A stretch of DNA of 64,000 nucleotides from Paraphysoderma sedebokerense. Lineage: Eukaryota; Blastocladiomycota; Physodermatomycetes; Physodermatales; Physodermataceae. Shown in pieces: positions 23,700 through 35,100 of this stretch (position 1 is its first letter; each line of letters begins with the position of its first letter). The translations under genes and the position numbers were made by a program. The stretch lies in NCBI GenBank assembly GCA_025602915.1, contig JAHLJZ010000081.1:42117-106116 (forward strand), written 5' to 3'. Below the pieces are notes generated by a model. The model was not told the DNA's origin, did no database searches, and saw only the letters and a list, made by a program, of their open reading frames with translations.

Positions 23700-26600
23700 T
23701 CACTCGACATTCTCTTTTATTTCGATCATTTCTCCGGGGGAATATCGTAAATCCATATTAAATTTTGACGAATTTGTCGGCACATCACTATCGCCGCTTG
23801 AATTTGTTTTCCTGATAGATTTCTTGCGGTCGGCATTCGACGATTTTCTGTTATTGAGATTGAAGTCTGTCGAGTTGGACAAACTTTTTTCGTTCTGGAA
23901 GGCGCTGAACATCGCGGTGGAATAGCTCGAGTTGGAAATTGCGGAATCGGCAGCCGAACTCATAATCGAATCGCTTGCGGAGGAGGAACCTGCTTTGAAT
24001 GATACAGTACCCACAGGCGAATTACTTGCAGTCGGGATTGGAGATTTATTCGATGATGTTGCCTTATTGACGTTATCGTTAGTTAAATACGGAAATCGAG
24101 AAACTGACAGGATATCATCCCAGGCTAATCGTTGGCGCATCGATGAAGGGGTAGATGTGCGATGTCTGAACAGGTTATGAACAGATCGACAAAGACGAAT
24201 AAAGAGAGAGATGAGGAAGAATATCGCCGAGAAAACTTTAAAAGTAAAATTATTGTCAGAGATTAAAGAAAAATGAATTGGAGCTCTCTATGAATAGAAC
24301 ACGTACTAGTGAAAAAATATGACAGCAAATTAAATAAGAATTCCAAGGTTGGATTCCGATTTTTGATGATATTTTGCTCCTGTAACTGATCCTCTAACTT
24401 TTTGAGCTACAGAGAGCAGGTAGTGCGTCAATACCAGTAATATGAATGTAAGAACGAGCACATCATACCGTTTGCATGTAGCCACCATTCACTTTCCAAT
24501 GAACCTCGTTAATTTCGTCCATCACGCTATCTAACCGTTTATCAGTGGACAGTGTCTTTGTTTCAATGTTGCCCAAGATTTCTTCCAACCTCATTAACCC
24601 CTCCTCCCATTGAGTAATCAATGTAACCATTGTTTCTTTTGAATGGGCAGTGGAAGATTTTGAAATGACAGCTGAAGACATGGAAAGCTTCTCTGGAATA
24701 GATTGCTGAAGCCAATAAAATAAAAAAATAAATAACAAAGTCACCAACATATGATATGCTTAATAGGAATGTATATGTAATTACATCTAACAACTTCAAA
24801 AACTGCTCAATGGAAGTGATGCGGTTTGTGAGGGTGGTGTTCAGTTGATCAACCATGTCCTGTTTACTAAGTAGGTAGAACTGTTAGCGATTCTCAATAA
24901 AGCCAGGGTATGACAAGTATCTGTTTGATACCTTCTTGGAACTATTTTCATTTTTCTGACTTCATGCCTCAACTTCATCCTCTCTTCAAGAGAATATAAC
25001 TTCATACCCTGCATATCCTCCCATGTCACGGAAACAGACGACCGTTTACTCCTTGTTCCATTCTTTACGGCCCTATCAACATCGGAATCATTCGAATTAG
25101 GGCTGAGTTGCCGTGTTGGAGAACTCAGAGTCGATTTTAACGATGATGGATGCGGTGATGCTGCAGGGCTGTTATTGCTTTGGTCTACTGATTGACTGGT
25201 CGCTAAACCGGAAGTATCAATGTCAATTATTGGTGAAGTGACATGATTTCCAGAGCTCTTTCTTTTTGATTTATCATCGCGGGCAAACGTCAACGTTAAC
25301 GATCGTCGCTTCGTTGCAGCGTTCGTGGAGTCGTCATCACTCTCAGCTTTGGCCTTTGCTTGGTCCATCAGACTAAATCGACGATTCGGCGACTTTGGTG
25401 AGCCTGATTTATTGTCGGACGATGCATTAAAAGCAAATGGCGAAGTGTTAATTTTTTTGAGCGGAGATGGTAAAGTATTCGTGATAATGGGCACGGTCGA
25501 CGAAGGATCGTTTATTGTCCGTTTCAAAGGTGGGGTAAAATGTGTAGATTCATCCTGTGAAGGCGATTCAAAATCAGGGAAGAGGCAACTCATCAATGGC
25601 CATGATAGGAATCTTACAGTTGAAGTTTCGCCAGTATCAGATAGTTCTTTGATGCTACCGTTATGGGATTGTTCCTCCTAAATGACAAACAGTGAAATAT
25701 TAGTCGAGTTCCCAAGAATACAACTTGATAAAGATTACATTTCGTTCAGGCAGGTCGTCATCGCTTTCTCTAATTGTTGGTGTCTCCAACGGAGTCTCTT
25801 TCTCCTTTGATTTGGATCGCCGTATTTTGAATATCTGCTTTAAAGAAGTACTTGTTCTACGCTTCTGCTTCGTTTTCTCCGAATTTTCAATATTTGCGGA
25901 TACTGGATTTTTTTCCTGATCCGCTAAATTACCCATCTCACTATTCTTCTGGGCAGCAAGGGAAGTTGTAGAAGGTCGTTCAGGCGATTCGGAGATGGTA
26001 GATGTGTGAGTGGATGAAGATTTCGCCGATTCGATGGTGCTGGTGCGCGAAGTCGATCGAGAATGTATAGGACGTTTTGATATCAAGGTGTTGCTATCTA
26101 TCTTTAGCTGCTTTCTCATTATTTCGGCTTTTTTCCTTTCCGACTGAAATTCTAACATTTCAGAATTTTCGACATCCCATTCATTCACTCGCTTTTTTCG
26201 CTTCAACGGAAACGCGGTCGCATTTGAATTTGTATCAGGAGACACATTTGATAAGGCGGCCGCCATATTTGTCATAATTTCTGTTCCATCATTGGCGTTG
26301 GCTGAATCTTCAGTGTGTAATCTTTTGATTTTTCTACTCTGAGTCCTCTTTTGTTGCCTACTGCGCACAACTTCTAACGGGTTGTAGGTATCTCCACACT
26401 CTAGTAACTGAAAAATATGATTGTACTTCTCCGATAAATACTCTTTGACTCTTCCAGATCTATCTAAAGTTGCTTGGGAAATTCCTGCTTCCAGTAGAGA
26501 ATCTTGTTGCTTGAGAGGAGATGTTGTCACCGAACCAGGAGCTGAGTTCGAGTTGAGAGCATTCAAAATAGGATTATCGGATGACTCGCTCGCTAAAGCA

Positions 26601-26833
26601 TTATCCAAATATGAAAGAGTATTCGCCGGAATCGCTACTAAACTAGGTGGTATCGAAGGATTCTTGGACTGCATTAATTGATTTGTGAGTTGCATGAGTT
26701 TCAAAGTCTCTTCTTCGCTGACGGATGCTAACATCGAGTTGAGACCATCTTCTTTGTCATCTAGAAAATTGTCAGCGCCGAACCCTGGGGTACTCCAGCT
26801 TGAACTGTACTGTGGACTGTCGAAATTGCTCAT
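23700..26833 (-). CDS. Unknown large, mostly disordered protein with one C-terminal membrane helix
   Basis: Not recognised. A multi-exon gene of roughly 950 residues from the ATG at 26833 (MSNFDSPQYSSSWSTPGFGA). The N-terminal third has a conserved-looking core, VKEYLSEKYNHIFQLLECGD then TYNPLEVVRSRQQKR, with VNEWDVENSEMLEF about 60 residues later. Long Ser/Thr/Pro/Lys-rich stretches follow, with SP motifs that could be phosphosites. The region RSKQDMVDQLNTTLTNRITS to MDEINEVHWKVNG is heptad-like and could form a coiled coil. Then comes one hydrophobic segment, FLFNLLSYFFTIFSAIFF (exons joined near 24240-24305), followed by about 180 Ser/Asn-rich residues. Joins resolved with phase: after KIVPR (acceptor before SKQDMV), after LLD, and inside the membrane helix. 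The layout suggests a tail-proximal membrane anchor; which compartment is unknown. Copy 2 at 50257-53390. Confidence 0.75.
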
Positions 26834-27329
26834 TTCCGGTTAAATGTGTAGGGGAAATCGTCACAAAGGAAAGAAAAGACGAGCCGCCTGCAGAAGGAGA
26901 ATATGTATCAATGGAGAAATTGAAATGTCATCGATTCATTCATGTGAAACTTTTTATAGCAGTATGCTGTAAATATGCGGGTTGACTCTAGGTCTGTGAA
27001 TAAAATGGGGCTAGTGTATTAAAGGATTTGTCTGGCACAGCGGTGTCCCCGTGTCGCCATTTTCACGGCAAGTTCGCATTCATTTAAGGAAAATAGAATA
27101 CGATTTCAACATTCATCCCGAGAATCAGACTTCATTTCCAATACACCTTCCATTTTTTCATCCAGTAGTGATGTGTAACAAAAATGAGGTCCATCAGAGT
27201 CGCCTATGTCTGCCCGTTCCGGCACGAATTGTGAGAGCCCCCGACTAGTCACTTTTCATATGAAGACTGTAATCACTTCACAAACATTGATTGGGATAAA
27301 AAGGAGTTAAGCCAGAGGAATAGTTAGAA
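26834..27329. other. Divergent promoter region between two unknown genes
   Basis: About 500 bases between the minus-strand gene starting at 26833 and the plus-strand frame beginning at 27330. It should hold both promoters. No TATA box I would defend, no RNA gene and no repeat seen. Confidence 0.4.
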
Positions 27330-28223
27330 TTGGTTGGGCCGAAACTTTGCCAAGTGCCGAAAAATTGGGCGGGCACCGAATACTGCTTTAGTTATGACGT
27401 AATCTTAATATTGGATTCAATGCTGTTTGCACTTTTGGGCCTTAATATATTGCTTCCTTCAGACATCTCACCATCAGTTGTGTCAAGTGTGGAAATGTTC
27501 CATATTCCAGTAATATCGACAGAGCCGAATAGTCGTCCACCCCTTACTCCACCAGGAGCGGCATCACATACACCACCATCTTCTCCTGAAGGGAGGGGTA
27601 GTTCAAATGCGTTCGAATCCTCACCTTCCGGCTTATCCGTTGAGCTCAGCTTCGTAGAAATCTCAACTGGAGAATATACTCCTGACTATTTGTACCCATC
27701 CGACGTAGAAATTGCAAGCGCCTCTACGAATTCAGAGCAGGTGGATATGTCAGAAGAAAATGGCGCTACATCAGACCCGTCAGGCCCGGAAGTTGAAGAG
27801 ATCCAAACCCAAGATCATAATGCGACAGGCCGACCAACAACATCCAGGCAGTCGTTACTCGTAGAGGAGATATTCGTGGCTAAACTACGACCATTGTCGG
27901 CAGTTATGGCCGAGAGGGACATAGGAGCTAAGGCTGGTGAAGATAGCGCAATAGGTTCAGAAACAAAGCTTAGTAACACACCGATTATTGAAGAACCCTT
28001 AGGGCAAGGAAAGAAAAACGAATCGTCTTATGGGCAATCGGACAAGGTCGAATCAAGCAAAAAACAGAGAAGTAAAAAAGGCTTATTCCAATTCTGGAAG
28101 AAAAGCGATGAGAAAGACTGTATTGATCCAGAGGAAGAGTATAATCGAAGAATGGCTGCAAGTAGAGAGAGGCGGCGGAGTAAAAGCGACTCTTGGAAGT
28201 GGACCGGATTCAACCTACGATGA
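27330..28223 (+). CDS. Unknown Ser/Pro/Glu-rich disordered protein
   Basis: Not recognised. A single open frame of up to 297 residues. The first 55 residues (hydrophobic, Cys/Trp-containing) may be leader rather than protein: alternative starts are ATG 27420 (MLFALLGLN) and ATG 27495 (MFHIPVISTEP). From there the composition is low-complexity: PPLTPPGAASHTPPSSPEG, then an acidic middle, then a basic C-terminus with a short conserved-looking block KKGLFQFWKKSDEKDC followed by EEEYNRRMAASRERRRSKS and the end WKWTGFNLR. Length and codon-like composition over 240 residues argue that it is coding. It is 253 bp upstream of the nucleoside transporter on the same strand. Copy 2 at 53887-54780. Confidence 0.5.
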   Translation: MVGPKLCQVPKNWAGTEYCFSYDVILILDSMLFALLGLNILLPSDISPSVVSSVEMFHIPVISTEPNSRPPLTPPGAASHTPPSSPEGRGSSNAFESSPSGLSVELSFVEISTGEYTPDYLYPSDVEIASASTNSEQVDMSEENGATSDPSGPEVEEIQTQDHNATGRPTTSRQSLLVEEIFVAKLRPLSAVMAERDIGAKAGEDSAIGSETKLSNTPIIEEPLGQGKKNESSYGQSDKVESSKKQRSKKGLFQFWKKSDEKDCIDPEEEYNRRMAASRERRRSKSDSWKWTGFNLR

Positions 28224-28476
28224 TGACTACCACCATAGCTGTAAAATATTAGCCTGAAATACAGTCCGAGATATATTAGCTATGCGCTCCTGCTACTCTG
28301 CATTGTAATCTCCATAGTTTCGCAAAATCGATTGAACAATTTGTTGGCGGTCGCCAGTGACAATAGAAATGGATGGATGCGGACTCACATGATATGAAGG
28401 CGTGACATACATTAAAACACACCTCTTATTCTTGATCCATAACAACTCAATCGCTCACAGTCCGCCGTCATTTTTC

Positions 28477-30126
28477 ATGTCGATAGATATTGCACCATCT
28501 CCGACCTCTCCCCTTCTTCCTCAGGGAAAGCAGAATGGCCCACCGAAGGATAAATATCATTTGGCAATCCTAGCATTCTTCATGCTGGGTATCGGTATGT
28601 GCCTCCTCGATTCTTCCGACAATTCGTAAACTATGCCCCTATATTAATGCTTTCTTGAAAATGCAGGAATGCTGTTTCCGTGGAACGCTTTTATAACAGT
28701 GGTAGAGATGTGGGAGGTGAAATTTGGTGGAACTATATTTGAAAAAACTTTTGAGAATTATTTCTCCATTGGTTACATGATGACCAATTTGTTTTCAATG
28801 GCATTATCCCTTGTCGGTAGATCAAGGGTAAGAATCCCTAATTTTAAACAGGTTTACTTGTTTGTGCTTAATGTCCATCAAAATTCGTAGATACTCGATA
28901 TTCGCCTCACTCGGTTCTCGTTGCTCTTGAATACACTGATCTTTGCTTTCCTCGCCGTTCTTGCGGAAATTTCTGTCGATCCCACTGTGTGCTTCGGAAT
29001 TGTCATTACGTTGGTTTTAATAACCGGGGCTACAGGAGCAACGATTCAATCAAATATTATTGGTCTTAGTTCCCAATTTGAAGGTGTATATACTCAAGCT
29101 GTAAGACATTCCTTCCAAAATGGATGGTATTCACTTCATATCGCTTACGATTTTGCACGATAGGTTTTAACTGGTCAAGGTTTGGCCGGTTTTTGCGTAG
29201 CATTCTCAAATCTTCTTATTCGGTTTTTCGTTATGCTGAGTGATCAGCCAGAACCGAATGGTTCGGTCCCCACAAGATCATCTGCACCCGCAGACAAAAC
29301 ATCATCGGCATCTGTCTACTTTACTTTCTCAGGAGCCGTCTGCCTGCTAGCTTTGCTGTCTTACTTGATCCTTCATCAACTGCCAATCTTTCGATATTAT
29401 ACTAGCAAAAAGGATGAAGTCGTGCTAGATGCCGAGGAAGTCGGCATTGAAGATAACATGGTTGAACCTCTGCTTCATTCTTCTGATTCTCCCATTGAAG
29501 CAATTCCTCCCAATGGATCTCCAGCAATTTTTATGGTTTTGACTAAAATCAGAGAAGAAGCTTTATCGGTTTTCTTGATCTTTTTCACCACTCTCCTTCT
29601 ATTCCCATCTTTCACGTCCTCTGTGACATCAGTCGTTTCACCTTCGAACTCTATAACGCCACCTTCAAAATTCACAAAAATTTACATGGCGTTGTTCCCG
29701 ACTTTCTCTTTCGTTCTCTTTAATCTTTTCGATTTTTTATCTCGCTTTCTCCCATCTGTCCCCGCCCTTTCGAAGCCACATTTGTCGACCTTACATAAAC
29801 TCTCTCTCTTGCGCCTTCTCTTTATCCCGCTTTTTATGTTATGTCACACTTCTATTCCTTCCGCTTCCTCATTTTTACCTCAGATTGCATTCTTTCAATC
29901 TGATTGGACATTCTTCGTCATGATCTGTATTCTGGCTACCTCGAATGGGTATTTAGGGGGCATGCTGTTAATGTTAACGCCTCAAAAATCTGGGATACGA
30001 CACGAAGAAAAAGAATTAGTGGGCAGGGTCATGAGTTTCGCACTGTTGTTTGGGTTGACCATTGGGGCTTTGATGAGTTTCGCTTTAAGAGCGACTTTAT
30101 GTAGATGCAATCCGTTTTTAGGATAA
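28477..30126 (+). CDS. Equilibrative nucleoside transporter (ENT/SLC29 family)
   Basis: Multi-pass membrane carrier for nucleosides or nucleobases, at the plasma membrane or vacuole (yeast relative Fun26). The cytosolic N-terminus MSIDIAPSPTSPLLPQG includes a dileucine-like SPLLP. Helix 1 carries the family signature MLGIGMLFPWNAFITVVEMW, restored by an intron between GI(G) and MLFPWN. Later blocks: FSIGYMMTNLFSMALSLVGR, ITGATGATIQSNIIGLSSQF, LTGQGLAGFCVAFSNLLIRF, a hydrophilic central loop with acidic residues (DAEEVGIEDNMVEPLLHS), and C-terminal helices including TSNGYLGGMLLMLTPQK and LLFGLTIGALMSFALR. Four exons with three introns (about 28596-28666, 28828-28890, 29101-29164). About eleven helices are expected, consistent with the hydropathy seen. 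Copy 2 at 55034-56683. Confidence 0.92.
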
Positions 30127-30520
30127 CCATTATGATCGAACCCTAGTCACTGGTGGAATATCACATAAGTCGTCGTGATAGTTCATGCATAAGTGTTGAA
30201 GTAATTTTGTAAACTGCCGTCGCAGGATTATTTATTGCACCTGTAGATATGTATTTTGACTTTTGAATGGTCCGGCTACTTAAATGTCTTAAAAATCTTA
30301 GAAATGGACTTCAAAATTTATTATTTCATGTAATCTTATGCTTAATACAAATATTGTATGGATAGGTCTCGCGAATTTACTGTTAGTATATTGTGACTGA
30401 TGGTTGATACGGGTATTCTTTGCTAAGTGAGAGGGTATACAACTACTAATAATTTCAAAACAAACAGCATACTTTCAACCGATATCTTATACATAGCATC
30501 ATCCAATTGCAAAGGAAAAT
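30127..30520. other. Convergent 3' intergenic region
   Basis: About 390 AT-rich bases between the transporter stop and the stop of the next minus-strand gene. Presumably only 3' processing signals; no gene or repeat seen. Confidence 0.5.
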
Positions 30521-31647
30521 TCACTTCGTCAACGTTCTTACCGTCATTCGACACACTTTAAATGGCCACACTATCCAAATTAGAAGGCACAAATAAACGG
30601 GTAACGTCCAACAGATCGTTCCTATCATTGCTAGCTTGACGAAATAATTCTGGCTTGCCATTATCTTCGCAAGGGGGCATAATTGGGTGAAGGTCTCGTG
30701 AATCATTTGATCAAATTTAGAGCGATCGACCCAGCGAGAGTTCTTGAAATATGTAGACTGAAGGTCGATGACCGATGCGAGCGACGGAAAATTTTTCGAT
30801 ATCGCAGCATATAATTCTTGTATCATGCCTTGAACATGTTGAGAGTTAAGTGTATCAACAATTAAATTGCCGTAGGTACGACACACTTCTGAGACTTTTA
30901 CATTTAAAGCTTTTAAATTGAAGCGAATAAACTGTGGTACGCATGCCGTCAAAAAGGATGTGAGGAGGATGTAAATGGTAGCGAAAAATCTTATCACGAT
31001 TAGTTTTATCGAAGTATATCTTAAATATGATGCATTTCTAGTATCTGCTTCTGTCAGTGATATTCCGCTATCTTCTAATTTCGATTCTAATATTGTGGTG
31101 GTTGACAGACTGTGAGGAGAATCTTCGGTTTTTTGGTGAAAAAGCCGAATAAGTATTCACAAGTAGATGATATCGAAAGTTAGTTAAAAGAGATAAACGT
31201 AGTGAGTGTAATCAACTTAGAGTTTTGTTCCTTACTTAAATATTTTAACTTTACACGCGTTGGTGTTGGAGTCAATTCGCGAGAATTAGAAGTCGAACGA
31301 CCGAAAAATTCTTCGAAAGAAGGTTTCGGAATTTGAAATGAGTTGACTTTTTTTCGAGTTAATGACCTTCCTCTTTTTTCTTCCAGTTTGCTCGCTACAG
31401 CCTTAATATCATGGGTGGTTGAAATGTCGGAACTTTGTCGAGGAGTCGCGCAGTCTGAATGTCGGATGGGAGAAATACTTCTCTCGAGGAACGGAATAGG
31501 GACCATCCTGACCACGATACTTGTGTAATTTTCTGGATAGTTGCTTGGATTATATCTGCGAATATCAAGAGGATGTGTGAATTGAGCTTCAGAGGGTAAA
31601 ACACGAACCCGAGCTCGGGGGAGACAGATGAGGCGCAGGTTAGCCAA
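30521..31647 (-). CDS. Unknown membrane protein, two-exon model
   Basis: Not recognised. The C-terminal exon (30521 to about 31113) encodes TTTILESKLEDSGISLTEAD, a hydrophobic helix near FFATIYILLTSFLTACVPQF, a roughly 90-residue soluble segment and a second helix (MIGTICWTLPVYLCLLIWIV) before VCRMTVRTLTK. The upstream exon (about 31220-31647) encodes a basic, Pro/Arg/Ser-rich region starting MANLRLICLPRARVRVLPSE, with KPSFEEFFGRSTSNSRELTP. I joined them with an intron of about 105 bp (donor GTTGAT after EQNS, acceptor CTCACAG before LSTTTI), which keeps the frame. The donor is weak, so two separate genes remain possible. Two hydrophobic segments with a loop suggest a hairpin or double-pass protein of an internal membrane. 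Copy 2 at 57078-58204. Confidence 0.5.
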
Positions 31648-31764
31648 GGGGCATCAGAACTTAGAAGGGGTTGTACTGCTGTTGTACTTCAAATTAAAAA
31701 TGATTCGTACATGCATTTCTTATATATTACAATGCGCATATTAGTATATCATATAGCATAAAGT

Positions 31765-33021
31765 CTACATTAATATTTCATTGACTAATTCTTTCACCTG
31801 AGTCGTACTAAATCCAAAAAGTGCAGTCAAATTCTTAACGTTTTCTAAAAGGGATCTGATAATTTGTCTCTGTCGTTCCTCCTCGGTTGTACAACCTTCT
31901 TGCTTTTCGTTTTGCAATGGCATGTGTGAGGTATCCATGGCGATATTGCTGGAGGAATCAATTATTGTTTGCGAAGTGCTGAAGTCTACGTTCAAGCAAC
32001 CTTTTTCGCCATCTGTAGAGGTTCCGACCAAACTGTGCAGTAAGCCAACTTCATAATCATGTATCGCCTGTAATCGGTGTTTTTCTAGATCTTCCGGATT
32101 AGATAGGACCCTTGTATGCTTGTTAGCATCTATCTCTTCGGAAATATCAGCATGAGAACCCTCATTAGGTTGAACGGCGGAGGAATAATTGTTCCAGTAG
32201 TCTGAATCGTCATTCTCATCTTTTAGACCATCTTTTAAAAACTGTTTAGTGTTACTGTTGGTTAATTCGATAGGAGAAATGAGTCCTTGAACGGTCCGGT
32301 AAAGTCCTTTCTTGGGCGATGATGGGGAACGTAATGATTCAAGATTTGATGAAGAGACAGATTCTGCTGACGTAGGTATGTAGGGACGAAAATTATAACT
32401 AGTCCAATAGTCATCTTCGTTGTCGGAATTGACAATAAATGAATCGGACGACGGCTCCCCTAATCCATCTGAATCCTTGACGATTTCCTCTTCCGATTCT
32501 CTCCTCCTTTGTCCGATAAATTGAGCGTAGCATTCTTCAATAGAAGATTTCCACAGATATTTGCCTTGCGCCCACACTATCTCGGGCACGGTCAGTGTGT
32601 TGTGATATTTCCAGGTGTCATTCTCCAACGCCATTTCGACGAAGGCAATATCACCGCGATTGAGCGGTGAGTCAAAATCAAGACAAGTACTATCACTCAT
32701 TAGTTCAATCCTACACTTAATTGTCTCTAAATCAAATTGCCTAAACCATTTTCTTTGACACAGCAGGTAATCATTCAGCGAATCTCCAGAATAATGACCA
32801 ACTAGTTTTCGTACGAAGTCCCCGCTAGAGTCGGATTGCCATTGGAATATTGAATCGCTACTGTCGGAAGGCAGATAATTAAATTGATGTCGTCGTTGTA
32901 ACAGTTGAGTGCAGAGCGGAAGAAGGGAAGGGATATCGTTTGAGGCCCTCGACCTGAGAGCACCGCTAGCAGAATCGTGGACAGCAGAAGCTACTGAAGT
33001 CATCACTGAATGATATAGCAA
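31765..33021 (-). CDS. Unknown acidic protein with repeated D-D/S-x-YW motifs
   Basis: Not recognised by name. Intronless, 418 residues; start MLYHSVMTSVASAVHDSA (an alternative Met follows at residue 7). The N-terminal part looks folded (RKLVGHYSGDSLNDYLLCQR, and DIAFVEMALENDTWKYHNTL), the middle is strongly acidic and disordered, and two short motifs stand out: EDDYWTSYNF and DSDYWNNYSS. The C-terminus, RQRQIIRSLLENVKNLTALF then GFSTTQVKELVNEILM, looks helical. No signal peptide or membrane helix. Copy 2 at 58322-59578. Confidence 0.7.
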   Translation of the reverse strand: MLYHSVMTSVASAVHDSASGALRSRASNDIPSLLPLCTQLLQRRHQFNYLPSDSSDSIFQWQSDSSGDFVRKLVGHYSGDSLNDYLLCQRKWFRQFDLETIKCRIELMSDSTCLDFDSPLNRGDIAFVEMALENDTWKYHNTLTVPEIVWAQGKYLWKSSIEECYAQFIGQRRRESEEEIVKDSDGLGEPSSDSFIVNSDNEDDYWTSYNFRPYIPTSAESVSSSNLESLRSPSSPKKGLYRTVQGLISPIELTNSNTKQFLKDGLKDENDDSDYWNNYSSAVQPNEGSHADISEEIDANKHTRVLSNPEDLEKHRLQAIHDYEVGLLHSLVGTSTDGEKGCLNVDFSTSQTIIDSSSNIAMDTSHMPLQNEKQEGCTTEEERQRQIIRSLLENVKNLTALFGFSTTQVKELVNEILM

Positions 33022-34035
33022 AACTTAATAGAGATGGCCCAACAGCAGCTGCTAACTGGGCTTGAGGCGGGTCTTGTTAAGACTGATTCGACGAAAGAGT
33101 ATCCACGATAGCGTGGAGAAGGCAGAGCAGACCATCGTGGCAAATCAGTCCATTCCGGGTCGAAGCAAAACGAATGTTGCCCGAAATGCAGTAATGTGGA
33201 ACTATTATATTAGACGAACCCACCAGGTAAGTTGACAGCTATGCCGGCACTTCTCTTCTCTGACCGACAGAAGCTACTATAACCGAAATCTCCATGATCT
33301 TAAATTATAATTGTTTTAAACACATTCCGGCCCCGATATTCCCAAATGGAAGTCTCAAGAAGTCCATAGCAGAAAGATATTTATAACTACGGCCTAAACA
33401 ATCCCGCCCTTATGTCAAAAAACATTTGGAACTCCGATTACTGTGATCACTGATGCATTCCCGTCGTTTGAAGATGACATAGCGTGGGTTGTTGAAAGTG
33501 GTGCCATTTTTAGGAGTCATTCACTTATCAAGATCTCGATGTTATATATTATACAAATACTGTCTAGGTTAGCACTCAGCTCTATGTATCCGTCAAAGAG
33601 TCCAAACTCCCGACGACCAAATTTTCAACATATGGATAGCATCAACCTAATAATATATGTCTACTCCCCGAAGAGTTACGAGTACGTGTTCGCTTAATGT
33701 TAAGACATGATGGCCCCGCCGATTAAATCAGCGAAAATTTGGGAAATTCAAAAATTTGAATCATTCGATGGGATAAATATTAACAGCACAGGGCAAATGT
33801 GGAAAAGCAGAAAAAATGGTCGTTTCTACTTGAGCGAAGGTTGAATGAAGGATAATCGTTTGAAGGAAACATTTTAAAACTCTGTGCAAAGCTTGACTAG
33901 AGAATACATACTACCACTGCATACAGCAATGGTTAAACATTCAGTCTACGCTATTCTGAAGGAATGGCGGACAATACCAACTTCACGTACGATCGAGGAG
34001 AATGATTGGGACCAGCCATCTTCTCCAATACATCG
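33022..34035. other. Gene-free kilobase upstream of the acidic-protein gene
   Basis: About 1 kb holding the promoter of the minus-strand gene ending at 33021 and the 3' flank of the PPTase gene. The open frames 33443-33697 and 33884-34096 (plus) have no recognisable motif. No RNA gene or repeat seen. Confidence 0.45.
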
Positions 34036-35100
34036 TCAACAATTCAATATCAAATTAAAGAAATCGTCCGACCGTATTATAGTAACAGAAGGTTGAAGCA
34101 TAGAGTCATGTTTTGACTTATTAAATCCAATAGCGCTCCTTCCAATTGCTAAAGCCCAACAATGTGTTTCGTCTAGCCATCCCTCGACGAACTGCCACAT
34201 CATTTCGTTACTCCTAATTTCTTTCTGTTCGTCTAGCAAATATATAGTGAGCTTTTCAGCCTGTACTTCTACATTGGGTGAACGTTTTGCACTCGCATCA
34301 AAATCGAATGATACAGCAGACAGAGGTATTAAGCCAATGCCAATACCTAAGGATTTAAAAAATGATTCTTTTAAGCACCAAGCACGATAAAATGCTTTGA
34401 GAGGATTCGCTGAATTTATGATGTTTTCGAATTCTGTCAAACTTAACTTTCATAGTAGATAGTAAATTAGCCACAATATCTACAAAAGCGGGCGCAAGAC
34501 ATTGCACTCACACTTCCTTTAAATATCGAGATGTATTCGCCTACAGTTTCTCCGGTTGGTAAATTAACGTCCATTACATCGCATCCGAGATAGCAATCAA
34601 AAGCAGAAGCAAAGATGACATATGAGCCATGGTGCGACACGGAATATGTATACTGCGACAACAAGGGGGAAACCTACATGACGCAAAAATAGATGAGTCT
34701 CTACAACAAGCTCTTATTGTTAAGATCAACCGACCAGAAAGGGCTTTCCGTACTGATTTCTGGCAATATGAAATTGCCCTAATGTGGGGAAACTAGTAGG
34801 GTGAGTGTCGTCGAAACTAGAGGCAACTCGCAGTCTTTGCCATATATCCCACCGAGGTAGTAACTTCGCCGTTAGAGATCGTTTGCGATCAATAAAATGC
34901 TTGTGTTTTCCAACCATTGATCGTTCATTCGGGGGAAGATTCAATAGCAACATGTCAAAAAACTGGTTCAAAAGTCAGTTGAGTTTTCCAATTTTTGGCA
35001 TCAGTATCGAGTTACCGACCTCAGTTGATGGACTCCAATTAGCTACATCCACGGCGTAAATGTGCAATTGTAACGGACAATCATTCGTTCGGTCCACCAT
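34036..35100 (-). CDS. 4'-phosphopantetheinyl transferase (Sfp/AASDHPPT/Lys5 type)
   Basis: Transfers phosphopantetheine from CoA to a conserved Ser of carrier proteins (alpha-aminoadipate reductase in lysine synthesis, and others). Joined exons give about 290 residues: MVDRTNDCPLQLHIYAVDVA, then FFDMLLLNLPPNERSMVGKH with FIDRKRSLTAKLLPRWDIWQ, then QYGKPFLVSPLLSQYTYSVS followed directly by HHGSYVIFASAF, GCDVMDVN (Mg-binding Asp), and FYRAWCLKESFFKSLGIGIG (the WxxKES signature). Start chosen at 35100 because its exon joins in phase to FFDMLLLN. Two introns begin with the same unusual donor GTCGGT. Only one such gene is seen here, and no carrier-protein gene (PKS, NRPS, LYS2) is nearby. Copy 2 at 60593-61657. 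Confidence 0.88.

Noticed and set aside
34036-35100. A secondary-metabolite cluster around the PPTase
   Set aside because: No polyketide synthase, NRPS, tailoring enzymes or cluster regulator lie nearby; neighbours are housekeeping or unknown, and one PPTase is expected for primary metabolism.
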